Shown: piece by piece, positions 30,222-37,881 of the stretch | Layout: the number at the start of each line of letters is the position of its first letter | Position numbering within the stretch: position 1 is the stretch's first letter | Source: Listeria cossartiae subsp. cayugensis | GTDB taxonomy: Bacteria; Bacillota; Bacilli; Lactobacillales; Listeriaceae | Direction: 5' to 3' | Length of the DNA: 64,000 bases | Assembly (NCBI RefSeq): GCF_014229095.1 | Contig: NZ_JAARZC010000003.1 | Coordinates: forward strand, 372,001-436,000 | Notes under the pieces: generated by a model | Databases searched by the model: none | What the model saw: the letters and a program-made list of their open reading frames with translations, nothing else | Told to the model about the DNA's origin: nothing | Made by a program: the position numbers and the translations under genes

Positions 30222-31118
30222 ATGATGCGATTAGATTTTTCGAAAAAAACAATGCAAGATTTCGAGCGGGATGCAGAAGTTGTTCATGCAACACGAGAGC
30301 GTAGTTTTTGGCGCTTTATGCTTGCTGACCGCCGCGCTGTTTTTGCGACGAGTGTGCTGATACTTATTACGGTGGCTTGTATTTTTGCGTTCCTTTCGCC
30401 TTATGACCCTAATGCTCTTTCCGTTCAGGACAAACTGATGCCGCCAAATTCGTCGCACTGGTTTGGGACGGATGACCATGGCCGGGATTACTTGACGCGT
30501 GTCTTGTACGGTGGCCGGGTTTCACTACTTGTCGGTGTGTTTGCGATGATGATTGCCGTTGTCGTTGGGACGCTCGCTGGGACAGTTAGTGGCTACTTTG
30601 GTGGCTTCGTTGACAATATGGTGATGCGTTTTCTTGATATTTTCATGTCGATTCCGTCATTTTTCCTACTAATGATTTTAAATGCGTACTTAAAACCGGG
30701 AATTTCGAATATTATTATCATTATCGGATTGCTTTCTTGGATGGAAGTGGCGCGGATAGTCCGAGCAGAAACCCTGACACTAAAAGAACGTGAATTCATT
30801 TTATACTCCAAGTCATCGGGTGGCGGATTTTTCCACATTATGTTCAAGCACATTATTCCAAACGCGATGCCATCCATCGTCGTTGCAGCTTCATTAAATG
30901 TCGCTACAGCCATTTTAACCGAGTCAGCACTAAGTTTCCTTGGCCTCGGCGTTCAACAGCCTAACGCTTCGTGGGGCAGCATGCTGAACAATGCGCAAGG
31001 ATACGTCGGCGAAGCAACTTACTTGGCGCTTTTCCCCGGATTACTAATTTTAATGACCATCCTTTCCTTCAACGTCCTTGGTGATGTACTGAGAAAAGGT
31101 TTGTCACGTAGATACTAA
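30222..31118 (+). CDS. Oligopeptide-type ABC transporter permease (second)
   Basis: 298 residues from ATG 30222 (a second ATG at 30225 is equally possible), with GTGAGGAG directly upstream; the frame extends back into the previous gene but without a start signal. DppC/OppC type: the N-terminal PYDPNALSVQDKLMPPNSSHWFGTDDHGRDYLTRVLYG region (here cited in parts) is the family signature, followed by six membrane segments and FLGLGVQQPNASWGSML. It completes the ctaP operon, which lacks an ATP-binding subunit. Confidence 0.92.
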   Translation: MMRLDFSKKTMQDFERDAEVVHATRERSFWRFMLADRRAVFATSVLILITVACIFAFLSPYDPNALSVQDKLMPPNSSHWFGTDDHGRDYLTRVLYGGRVSLLVGVFAMMIAVVVGTLAGTVSGYFGGFVDNMVMRFLDIFMSIPSFFLLMILNAYLKPGISNIIIIIGLLSWMEVARIVRAETLTLKEREFILYSKSSGGGFFHIMFKHIIPNAMPSIVVAASLNVATAILTESALSFLGLGVQQPNASWGSMLNNAQGYVGEATYLALFPGLLILMTILSFNVLGDVLRKGLSRRY

Positions 31119-31122
31119 ATGT

Positions 31123-31159
31123 AAAAACACTTTGATTTTTTTAGTCAAAGTGTTTTTTT
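31123..31159 (+). terminator. Terminator of the ctaP operon
   Basis: AAAAACACTTTGA pairs with TCAAAGTGTTTTT around a nine-base loop; seven T residues end it. Confidence 0.9.
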
Positions 31160-31319
31160 GTTTTTTAAAGTAAATGCACTCAAAATAGAAGCGTAAAAAA
31201 ACGAGTTTCAACCAATTTTCAAAGGATAAATTCACAAAACGCTCACAAAATAAGAATGCGTGCGGTGCTATAATTAAAGGATAAGGTTTCATTATTATAG
31301 ACAGAGATGAGGCGCAGAA

Positions 31320-31604
31320 ATGAGTGAAATAAAAGTTAAAGAAGCAACATTAAAAAAACACGCGACAAAACTAGAATCTAAAGGAAAATCAGCCGAATAT
31401 TTACCGATGAAAGGCGGCAATATGGCCTATAGTCAAGCCAATTCCATCAACCATTTTCGAACAGCACTGTTTGATTTGGTAGATGCCGTGGACAATTTTC
31501 AAAATGTGGTAGGAACGGATGCCAAAAGATTGAAAGAATTGGGCGCATCATTTACTCGCAAAGACCAAGAGCTTGAACGGAGCATGGGATTGGGGGGTAA
31601 ATAA
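31320..31604 (+). CDS. DUF3130-type LXG partner protein (WXG100-like)
   Basis: 94 residues, all-helical, with an N-terminal KVKEATLKKHATKLESKG and a final short Gly-rich tail. It matches the small helical proteins (DUF3130 / TIGR04197 type) that precede LXG toxins of the type VII secretion system and bind their N-terminal LXG domain as targeting partners. An extended -10 box (TGCTATAAT, about 31268-31276) lies upstream. It abuts the next gene with no gap, marking a three-gene toxin operon. Confidence 0.8.
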   Translation: MSEIKVKEATLKKHATKLESKGKSAEYLPMKGGNMAYSQANSINHFRTALFDLVDAVDNFQNVVGTDAKRLKELGASFTRKDQELERSMGLGGK

Positions 31605-31973
31605 ATGGATGCAAAGAGCCAGCAAGCGGAGGCGCAATTGCAACTGCTGAAAAAAGAACAATCCGCGGCCGAAGATTTTTTGCAAGATTTGCAACGACAA
31701 CAAAATGAACAAGAGTGGTTAGCGGAAGATGTTGCACGTGTTCACCAAGAAGAACGGGAGTCGCTGGAACTTTTACGCGAAGTTTGGCAAGGCGCAGAAT
31801 CAAGAAGTTTCGGCTACTATTTGGCAGATCTACAGGAAGAAGAAAAACAGAAGTGGCATAAAAAAATCCAAGCAAATGAAGAGGAATGCCAACAAAAAAT
31901 CACCGCTTGCCGAAAAAACATCTACCAATTAGAAAATCAACAACAAGTGTTACAAAAGGAGTTGTTACAGTGA
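31605..31973 (+). CDS. Small coiled-coil LXG partner protein (DUF5082-like)
   Basis: 122 residues, nearly all charged helix (QQAEAQLQLLKKEQSAAEDF near the start, QLENQQQVLQKELLQ at the end), predicted to form long coiled coils. It directly follows the first partner and its stop codon overlaps the GTG start of the LXG toxin. Such proteins are the second helical chaperone of LXG toxins. I see no enzymatic motif. Confidence 0.75.
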   Translation: MDAKSQQAEAQLQLLKKEQSAAEDFLQDLQRQQNEQEWLAEDVARVHQEERESLELLREVWQGAESRSFGYYLADLQEEEKQKWHKKIQANEEECQQKITACRKNIYQLENQQQVLQKELLQ

Positions 31974-33406
31974 GCCGAATTGACATCGGAGAAATACAAA
32001 CCTTTGCGTACCAACTACATACAGCCAATGAAACAGGAAGAAAAAACATTCAAGACATCAAAAATGCCGTGAAAAACTATACCGAAGACGGCAGTTTAAA
32101 AGGAAAAGCAATTGACGCATCGAAAAATTATTACCAAATGACCTATTTCCCATTATGCGATGCGATAATCGAAGCCATGAACGAAAGCGAAGAAAGATTA
32201 GCGCAATATATAGCTGATTTTCACGCGCAAGTGGATGGTTCGGCCGATGCGAAAATTGATGCGGATGGTTTATACGAACTCGGGAAAATGATTGATCGCA
32301 TCGAAGCTAAAAAAGAAGCACTAGCCCAGCGGATGAATACTGGAACGGAAGGACAAATGCAGAGTTATCGTTCCCAGCTAAGTATCGCCTATAAACAAGA
32401 AAATATCTTAGAAAAATACTTGGCATTTGAACAAAGTCATGGCGGTTTTTTTGATAATTTAACAGATTTAGTCCGAGGAATTCAGCAAACTATACGCGAA
32501 CTCCAGTCGAACATTCAATTTAACAGTAAAACCGGCACCTATGATATGAGCAAACTAAATTTCACCACGGTAACTCGGATGCAAAACGCCTTAGGAAAAG
32601 CGCTAAAAGATAACCAAACAACATTCAATTTTGACGAATATCAAAAAACGTACCGTGGTCAAATGTGGGTGTTAATGAAAAATGGTATAGTAGATGTAGA
32701 AGCAACGAACGCGTATAATGCCGCTGTGCTTAACGGAGAATTACCGCATGAAAGCAATGAAGCACAGGAAGAAGCCGAGTTGTTGCAGGCGGTAATTCAA
32801 TCGGTGAAAGAAGGAATAGACCCGGTTACTGGGCAAGAGATAAGTAAAGCGCAAGGGTTTAGTATTATAAGTGGTCTTATTTTCCGTTATACTGTTGGAG
32901 GTTATAAAGGGAAGAAGTTCAAGTTTCCAAAAGATTGGCTACGTAGAAGAAAGAAAGCCAGTGGCTCTAACTCGATAATAACACCAGAAATGGAGGAGAA
33001 AATTCTTTGGGGACAAAGGATCAATCCAAATAAAAATAAAATTATTGGTGGTCATTCTTCAGAAATTAGCAATAGTCATCCTAATTATGCTGTTGAGGAA
33101 ATAATTTTGAATCCTGATGGAACAAGAAAATTGAAGTATACGACTCAATTTCCAGACGGTAATTTATCTAAAATAAAAACAAGTACAGTATTTCCAGAGG
33201 GATGGAGCAATGCAAAAATTCTTGAAAGTTCAAAAAGCATTGGAAATAATACACCTATAAGCATCAGAGCCAGTGATGGAGCAACTTGGCACAGAAGTAT
33301 TGTAGATGGTGTAGAAATTGATGTAATTAAGCGAGGGAATGAAATAATTAGTGCTTATCCTACAGGAACAGTTAATGGTCCTCCACCAGTAGGATTTAGT
33401 AAATAA
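31970..33406 (+). CDS. LXG-domain type VII secretion toxin with C-terminal EndoU-like nuclease
   Basis: 478 residues from a GTG at 31970, chosen because AAAGGAG lies eight bases upstream; longer in-frame starts overlap the partner gene. Residues 1 to about 200 are the helical LXG export domain (RIDIGEIQTFAYQLHTANE). A middle helical region follows (LNGELPHESNEAQEEAELLQ ends it), then from about residue 340 an EndoU-like domain: IIGGHSSE with His362, TVFPEGWSNAKILE, and a closing DVIKRGNEIISAYPTG. Bacterial EndoU toxins cleave RNA. The protein should be secreted and act inside competitor cells. The immunity gene follows by 13 bases. Confidence 0.85.
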   Translation: MSRIDIGEIQTFAYQLHTANETGRKNIQDIKNAVKNYTEDGSLKGKAIDASKNYYQMTYFPLCDAIIEAMNESEERLAQYIADFHAQVDGSADAKIDADGLYELGKMIDRIEAKKEALAQRMNTGTEGQMQSYRSQLSIAYKQENILEKYLAFEQSHGGFFDNLTDLVRGIQQTIRELQSNIQFNSKTGTYDMSKLNFTTVTRMQNALGKALKDNQTTFNFDEYQKTYRGQMWVLMKNGIVDVEATNAYNAAVLNGELPHESNEAQEEAELLQAVIQSVKEGIDPVTGQEISKAQGFSIISGLIFRYTVGGYKGKKFKFPKDWLRRRKKASGSNSIITPEMEEKILWGQRINPNKNKIIGGHSSEISNSHPNYAVEEIILNPDGTRKLKYTTQFPDGNLSKIKTSTVFPEGWSNAKILESSKSIGNNTPISIRASDGATWHRSIVDGVEIDVIKRGNEIISAYPTGTVNGPPPVGFSK

Positions 33407-33419
33407 GGAGTGTTAAGCT

Positions 33420-33827
33420 ATGTTTGACGAATTAAATAGAATATTATCGGAGGATAGTTCAGAAGATTCTTGGTATGATGATGGATGTATTTATGCTGAG
33501 GAATTATTGGGGAATTTCACTGATGATGATTGGAAAAAATTAATGACCACTATAAAAAGTAAAAATGATAAATACAAAATTAGATTAGCTTATTCTGTGG
33601 AAGAAGATACAGGTATGAATGGATTTAGTTTATTATTAGAGTTACTTGATGAAGATGATGAAGTAGCAGAATATGCGATAGATTCATTGCGTTCATTTGA
33701 TGGAGAGCCATATAGAAATTTAATTATTTCCGATAAGTCAATAATTGATAAAGCAGAAAACCTACTAAAAAATGCAAGTTTACCTGTAAAACGAATTTTG
33801 GAGATGTTTTTACAACAAAATAAATAA
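33420..33827 (+). CDS. Putative immunity protein for the EndoU toxin
   Basis: 135 residues, acidic, helical and HEAT-like (SLLLELLDEDDEVAEYAIDS, LPVKRILEMFLQQNK). It starts 13 bases after the toxin stop with an AAGGAG site, the position of immunity genes. A clear paralogue lies at 35292-35711 (shared NGF, IDSLRSFD and ASLPVKR-LE-FLQQNK). Base composition is more AT-rich than in the flanking housekeeping genes, as usual for such cargo. The toxin pairing is inferred from order. Confidence 0.75.
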   Translation: MFDELNRILSEDSSEDSWYDDGCIYAEELLGNFTDDDWKKLMTTIKSKNDKYKIRLAYSVEEDTGMNGFSLLLELLDEDDEVAEYAIDSLRSFDGEPYRNLIISDKSIIDKAENLLKNASLPVKRILEMFLQQNK

Positions 33828-33884
33828 AAAATGACTTTATCATAAGAATGAAAATCACGTTTTCCCAGGGTTTCACCCACTGTT

Positions 33885-34118
33885 TTGCTAGATTCTGAGG
33901 ACGATACAAAACTAAGTAAACATGCTTACAACTCACTTTTTAAGACCGGACGAAAAGATATCGTGCTCGATAATATAAAGGATGCTCTCAAATTTGGACC
34001 AATACCTGCTAAATCAGGAAGTGTCGAATACATCAATCCTAATACCAAAACATCAGTTTTTGTTAATCCAATAACAAAAGAGATAGTCGGTTTTTGGCCA
34101 GAAAGTTTTAAACGATAA
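33885..34118 (+). pseudogene. Orphan toxin C-terminal domain (silent cassette)
   Basis: A frame open from 33852 encodes FPRVSPTVLLDSEDDTKLSK and then a compact domain ending VEYINPNTKTSVFVNPITKE and GFWPESFKR. It has no ribosome site and no LXG part, so it is probably not translated by itself. The helix-HAY...sheet pattern with a final NP-T-K-VG-W strand resembles BECR-fold RNase toxins; this is only pattern recognition. Such displaced tails serve as replacement cassettes that can recombine behind a full-length toxin. Confidence 0.6.
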
Positions 34119-34138
34119 TTCAATTGATGATAAAATAA

Positions 34139-34216
34139 ATTGTTCAAATCAGTGATAAGTTTGATAAAAATTGGGCTCCCGATGCAGGAATAGTCGATCC
34201 TTATAAACATAAATGA
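34139..34216 (+). pseudogene. Short toxin-tail remnant
   Basis: A 25-codon frame between stops reads IVQISDKFDKNWAPD and AGIVDPYKHK before TGA. Its ending looks like a secreted toxin C-terminus and it lies just before an intact immunity-type gene. No start signal is present. Confidence 0.4.
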
Positions 34217-34229
34217 GGGAAATAGTAAG

Positions 34230-34673
34230 ATGGAAGAACAAGAGATTATTGAAAAAGTAGAAATCTTACCGAATAATTTTAGTGAAAATGACAGTATTTA
34301 CATATCACAAGAAAATATTGAACATTTGATTTTATTTTCAAAAGAAAATAAAACAATTTTAGAATTGTTGATTACTCCCTTTTTAGTTTGTGAAGATAGT
34401 GGGTTAAAATATGAGTTGCATTATTATGAAATTTCAACAGAAATTAGTGAAAATGATACAGAAATTATAGGTTTTCCTTTGGGAAATAAGCTACCAAAAG
34501 AAATTACAAATAATATTTCTCCTAAACTTTTTGTCAGAAGAGAAGATTATCCAGCTTTTGAGAAATTCTTAATTCAGTATTTTAATGCAATGAAGAACAT
34601 GGGATTTGCAGATGATAAACAGGCTATGGATTTGCTAGAACAAGGTGAAAACTTATTCTATGAAGTATTATAA
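34230..34673 (+). CDS. Putative immunity protein, family not recognised
   Basis: 147 residues, acidic (many E, D, N), with a weak GAGGGAAA ribosome site before the ATG. The C-terminal helices (PAFEKFLIQYFNAMKNMGFA, AMDLLEQGENLFYEV) are the most regular part. It lies directly behind the orphan and remnant toxin tails, so it likely protects against one of these lost or alternative toxins. AT-rich. No motif allows assignment to a named immunity family. Confidence 0.6.
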   Translation: MEEQEIIEKVEILPNNFSENDSIYISQENIEHLILFSKENKTILELLITPFLVCEDSGLKYELHYYEISTEISENDTEIIGFPLGNKLPKEITNNISPKLFVRREDYPAFEKFLIQYFNAMKNMGFADDKQAMDLLEQGENLFYEVL

Positions 34674-34767
34674 TTTTAGATTTTCAAGAGTGATAGAGAA
34701 GTAAGCGTGAACCGATTTTTATTTATCATGTGAAGACCTGACGATGAGAATGCTGGAGGGATGTTAA

Positions 34768-35151
34768 GTGGAGTGGAGGAAATTAGAAACACAAGTAGAT
34801 ATTGATGAATTTATGCAGATTGTTAATGATTTTCATGATAGTTGTATAAATGGTTTGACATATTCAAGCGGAACTTATGTGGATGAAGATTATTCTATGG
34901 TAATGGACACTAATCCAGTAGTGAATTTACTGATACAGAGACAATCTGAGTCTATGACAAATATAGAACTATGTTTAAGAGGTGTTACAAAATTCCATAT
35001 CAACAATGATTTGGATGCGACTTTAGATATACTAGGTGCTCGTTTTATTAAGCATGAGGACAGCTTCTATTGGTACAGTAATGAAAATGTTGAAGACGAA
35101 ACTACGACAAATTTCGTATGTGAAGAAATTGCTTGGAGAAGGCATTTCTAG
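34768..35151 (+). CDS. Putative immunity protein, family not recognised
   Basis: 127 residues from a GTG at 34768 with GGAGGG upstream. Mixed alpha/beta, acidic, with NDFHDSCINGLTYSSGTYVD near the start and a C-terminal CEEIAWRRHF. The FHDS...L-Y-SG pattern recurs in small polymorphic-toxin immunity proteins that I cannot name with certainty. It stands in the immunity row of the LXG island without an adjacent toxin domain. Confidence 0.55.
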   Translation: MEWRKLETQVDIDEFMQIVNDFHDSCINGLTYSSGTYVDEDYSMVMDTNPVVNLLIQRQSESMTNIELCLRGVTKFHINNDLDATLDILGARFIKHEDSFYWYSNENVEDETTTNFVCEEIAWRRHF

Positions 35152-35291
35152 ATAATAAAGAAACGAAAGTGTAAGGCGTAAGTATCTTAGTTGATTGTAG
35201 TTGGATAATAGAGCCTTGACTAGCTAATGTAAAATACCACCTGAACAAATTGGACTCAATAAAATAGAGTGAGAAAGGGTGGTTATCAATA

Positions 35292-35711
35292 GTGTTTGAA
35301 AAATTAGATATCTATTTACTTGATTTTATCAATGAAAATTCATCGGAAGATTTTTGGTGTGATTATGCTTATTTACAGGCACAAGAGCTATTAAACAATT
35401 TTACTCAAAGCGACTGGGCGGAATTGCACCAAAATATTGTTACTAAAAGTGATTTATGGAAAATAAGAGTAGCCTATTGTATTGATGAAGATATGGGGAT
35501 GAATGGTTTTGAGTTTCTTCTAAGTTTAATGAATGATAGTGATGATGTCGCTGAATGTACAATAGACTCACTAAGGTCGTTTGATTCAGACGAATATAAA
35601 AATATCATACATTCAGATCGCATGTTAAAAATAAAAACGCAAAAATTATTAGAAGATGCTAGCCTTCCAGTAAAACGAGTTTTAGAAGCTTTTTTACAAC
35701 AAAACAAATAA
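35292..35711 (+). CDS. Second copy of the EndoU-type immunity protein
   Basis: 139 residues from a GTG with GAAAGGGTGG upstream. It is a paralogue of the protein at 33420-33827: NSSEDFWCDY against DSSEDSWYDD, KIRVAYCIDEDMGMNGFEFL against KIRLAYSVEEDTGMNGFSLL, and an almost identical C-terminus. Keeping an additional immunity gene without its toxin would protect against kin that carry a variant EndoU tail. AT-rich, at the end of the island. Confidence 0.75.
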   Translation: MFEKLDIYLLDFINENSSEDFWCDYAYLQAQELLNNFTQSDWAELHQNIVTKSDLWKIRVAYCIDEDMGMNGFEFLLSLMNDSDDVAECTIDSLRSFDSDEYKNIIHSDRMLKIKTQKLLEDASLPVKRVLEAFLQQNK

Positions 35712-35713
35712 AA

Positions 35714-35848
35714 ATAGAAGGAAATCAATATTTGATTTCTAGTTCTGATTGTAAAGTCTTAATAATTGACGCGGTTAGCGAAGAAAATGGAGTGAATAAA
35801 GAGCTTGCTCGAATAGAATGTTCGCTTAAAGACTTTATTTTTTACTGA
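35714..35848 (+). pseudogene. Possible gene remnant at the end of the toxin island
   Basis: A 44-codon open stretch without start signal reads IEGNQYLISSSDCKVLIIDA and ends LARIECSLKDFIFY. It looks like the C-terminal part of a small protein. The 156 bases after it (to 36004) hold only a terminator. Confidence 0.3.
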
Positions 35849-35955
35849 AGAATATAAAATATGTCCTGAGATATGAGTAGTAGTAGATGGTGAACTGCCT
35901 TGTTATTCGTCACTGTTTTGGGGTGGATGCCGAGGAATTTGATATAACTTTATAC

Positions 35956-35991
35956 AAAAAACCCAGCAATTTTTAAAATTGCTGGGTTTTT
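35956..35991. terminator. Bidirectional terminator
   Basis: AAAACCCAGCAATTTT and AAAATTGCTGGGTTTT form a near-perfect 16-bp stem with A and T tracts; it serves the convergent OppA-type gene and closes the toxin island. Confidence 0.85.
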
Positions 35992-36004
35992 CCAAACAGA
36001 CGAA

Positions 36005-37660
36005 TTACTTCTCCACCCGAATAAACTTATAACTATAAGGCGAACCAAAAGCATGTTTCTGCACGCCCGTAATATCTGTACGTTGCAACACCGCTGTTTG
36101 ATGTTGATAAAGTGGTAAAATCGCCGCATCATCATCAAGCAGAACTTTCTCAGAAGCTACAAACGCATTCCAACGTTCTTCTGGCTTCGTCGCAAGTGTT
36201 GTATCAGTCGATTTTACAAGTTTATCATAAGCAGGACTGTTATAGCTCATATGGTTATTAAAGTAATCAGATAAGAACAAACTACTATACGTCCACGGAT
36301 CCTTAAAGTCAGGCATCCAAGCGGCAAGTGACAAGTCATAATTACCATCAGAAGTCAGCTGTGTCGCGCTCTTTGAAGGCATATTTTTCACTTTAATCGT
36401 AACTCCTGGCAAATTATCTTCAAACTGTGCTTTCAAATAAGCGAAAATGGTTTTCGTCGTTTCTTGGTCATCGCCAAGTAGTTCAATCGTTACTTTGTCA
36501 GTGCCAAGTTCTTTTTGTGCTTGTTTCCAATATTTTAAAGCTTCTTCTTTGTTATAGACTAAATGGTCGCCGCTATCTGTGCGGAAATCAGCGCCTGTTG
36601 TTGGGTTTTGGACGAAATCTTTTGGAAGAAGTCCGTTTGCTGGGAAGGAACCATCGCCGAGAATTCGGTCAGTTAATTGCTGTTTATCGACGGCTAAATT
36701 AAGTGCATGACGCAAGGAATTGTTCGCAAGCGGAGTCGTTTTACCGTCACGTTTTTGGTTCATACGCAAATAACTTATCAGCGCATCTTTCTCAGTTAGG
36801 AAATCTTTTTTATCTTTATATTGTTTAGCAAAATCGCCTGAAAGTGGCGCGCGGTCGGCACCGTTTGTATTATAAAGGTTCACGCCGGCATTAATATCTT
36901 TCGCGACTTGCACATCAATTTCATTTACTTTGACATTATCTTTATCCCAATATTGGTCGTTTTTCGCGTAAGTCCATTTATTCGTAATGTTGCCGCCCCA
37001 ATCCTTCATGACAAAAGGACCATTGTATAAAGTGTGCGCACTATCTGTTCCATATTTGTCACCTTGTTTTTTCACATAACTTTCTTTTTGTGGGAAAAAT
37101 GTTTCAAAAGAAAGGAGTGAAATGAAGTATGGAACTGGTTTTTTAAGTGTGATTTCTAGCGTCGTTGGATCTGTTGCAACGACACCAAGATCAGTTACAG
37201 GTAATTTGCCTTCATTAATTTCAGTGGCGTTTTTAATCGAATCTTTGAAAAGCGCGGAGTAGCCCGGTGCGGTTTTTGGATCAACGGCACGGCGCCACGC
37301 ATAGACGAAATCATCAGCGGTTACTTGGGAACCATCAGACCATTTCGCGTTTTTCTTTAATTTAATGGTATATTTCGTTTGGTCAGCGCTGATTTCTGGC
37401 ATTCCATCAGCAACCCCAGGAACAAAGTTATCTTTTTGATCAAGTGTGTATAATCCCTCGAAGACTTGGTTTTGTGCGGTGAAGCTAGCAAAGTCTTCCT
37501 CAGCTGTCGTATTTAAAGTCAGTAATTCACTGGTTTCAAGAAATTTAATTTTGTCCGGGGAAGTTTTTGCGGCAGATTTGTCATTGTTATTTCCGCATGC
37601 TGTGAGTAAAAGTACTGTCAAAATGGCAAAAATAGGCAATGTTTTCTTAAAAAAATGCAT
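36005..37660 (-). CDS. OppA-type oligopeptide-binding lipoprotein
   Basis: 551 residues from the ATG preceded by AAGGGGAG; the frame runs 32 codons further upstream without a ribosome site. The lipobox is LLTACG with cysteine near residue 22. SBP family 5 signatures include YTIKLKKNAKWSDGSQVTAD, DFVYAWRRAVDP and the C-terminal LPLYQHQTAVLQR. It binds peptides at the membrane surface for an Opp-type ABC importer. No permease or ATPase gene is adjacent, so it must share a transporter encoded elsewhere. EGD-e homologue: lmo0152 (from memory). Confidence 0.92.
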   Translation of the reverse strand: MHFFKKTLPIFAILTVLLLTACGNNNDKSAAKTSPDKIKFLETSELLTLNTTAEEDFASFTAQNQVFEGLYTLDQKDNFVPGVADGMPEISADQTKYTIKLKKNAKWSDGSQVTADDFVYAWRRAVDPKTAPGYSALFKDSIKNATEINEGKLPVTDLGVVATDPTTLEITLKKPVPYFISLLSFETFFPQKESYVKKQGDKYGTDSAHTLYNGPFVMKDWGGNITNKWTYAKNDQYWDKDNVKVNEIDVQVAKDINAGVNLYNTNGADRAPLSGDFAKQYKDKKDFLTEKDALISYLRMNQKRDGKTTPLANNSLRHALNLAVDKQQLTDRILGDGSFPANGLLPKDFVQNPTTGADFRTDSGDHLVYNKEEALKYWKQAQKELGTDKVTIELLGDDQETTKTIFAYLKAQFEDNLPGVTIKVKNMPSKSATQLTSDGNYDLSLAAWMPDFKDPWTYSSLFLSDYFNNHMSYNSPAYDKLVKSTDTTLATKPEERWNAFVASEKVLLDDDAAILPLYQHQTAVLQRTDITGVQKHAFGSPYSYKFIRVEK

Positions 37661-37781
37661 GGTTTTCTCCCCTTCTATCTGTGTATTTACCGTTATTATA
37701 AGTATTCCGATAAGATAAGTCAAATTAATAGTTTCTACAAAAACAGCTTGACGCATAAAAAATCACATGATAAGATATTTC

Positions 37782-37811
37782 TTGCAAATAAGAATGATTA
37801 CGTTTTACGAT
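37782..37811 (+). promoter_or_regulatory. Probable zinA promoter
   Basis: TTGCAA (37782-37787) and TACGAT (37806-37811) stand 18 bases apart. GATTACG (37796-37802) and CGTAATC (37813-37819), a 7-bp inverted repeat made of Zur-like half-sites, overlap the -10 region. Confidence 0.45.
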
Positions 37812-37851
37812 ACGTAATCGCATTTTACATAGTGTGGCTTTGGAGTTTAAA

Positions 37852-37866
37852 TCGTAATCATTACGA
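37852..37866. promoter_or_regulatory. Zur box upstream of zinA
   Basis: TCGTAATCATTACGA is a perfect 7-1-7 palindrome identical to the Bacillus/Listeria Zur consensus. It ends a few bases before the zinA ribosome site, so zinc-loaded Zur should repress the operon. Confidence 0.85.
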
Positions 37867-37881
37867 AAAAGGAGAGATAAT

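Noticed and set aside
35872-35955. Short frame after the toxin island (MVNCLVIRHCFG...)
   Set aside because: About 28 codons ending inside the terminator, no ribosome site; cannot be supported as a gene.
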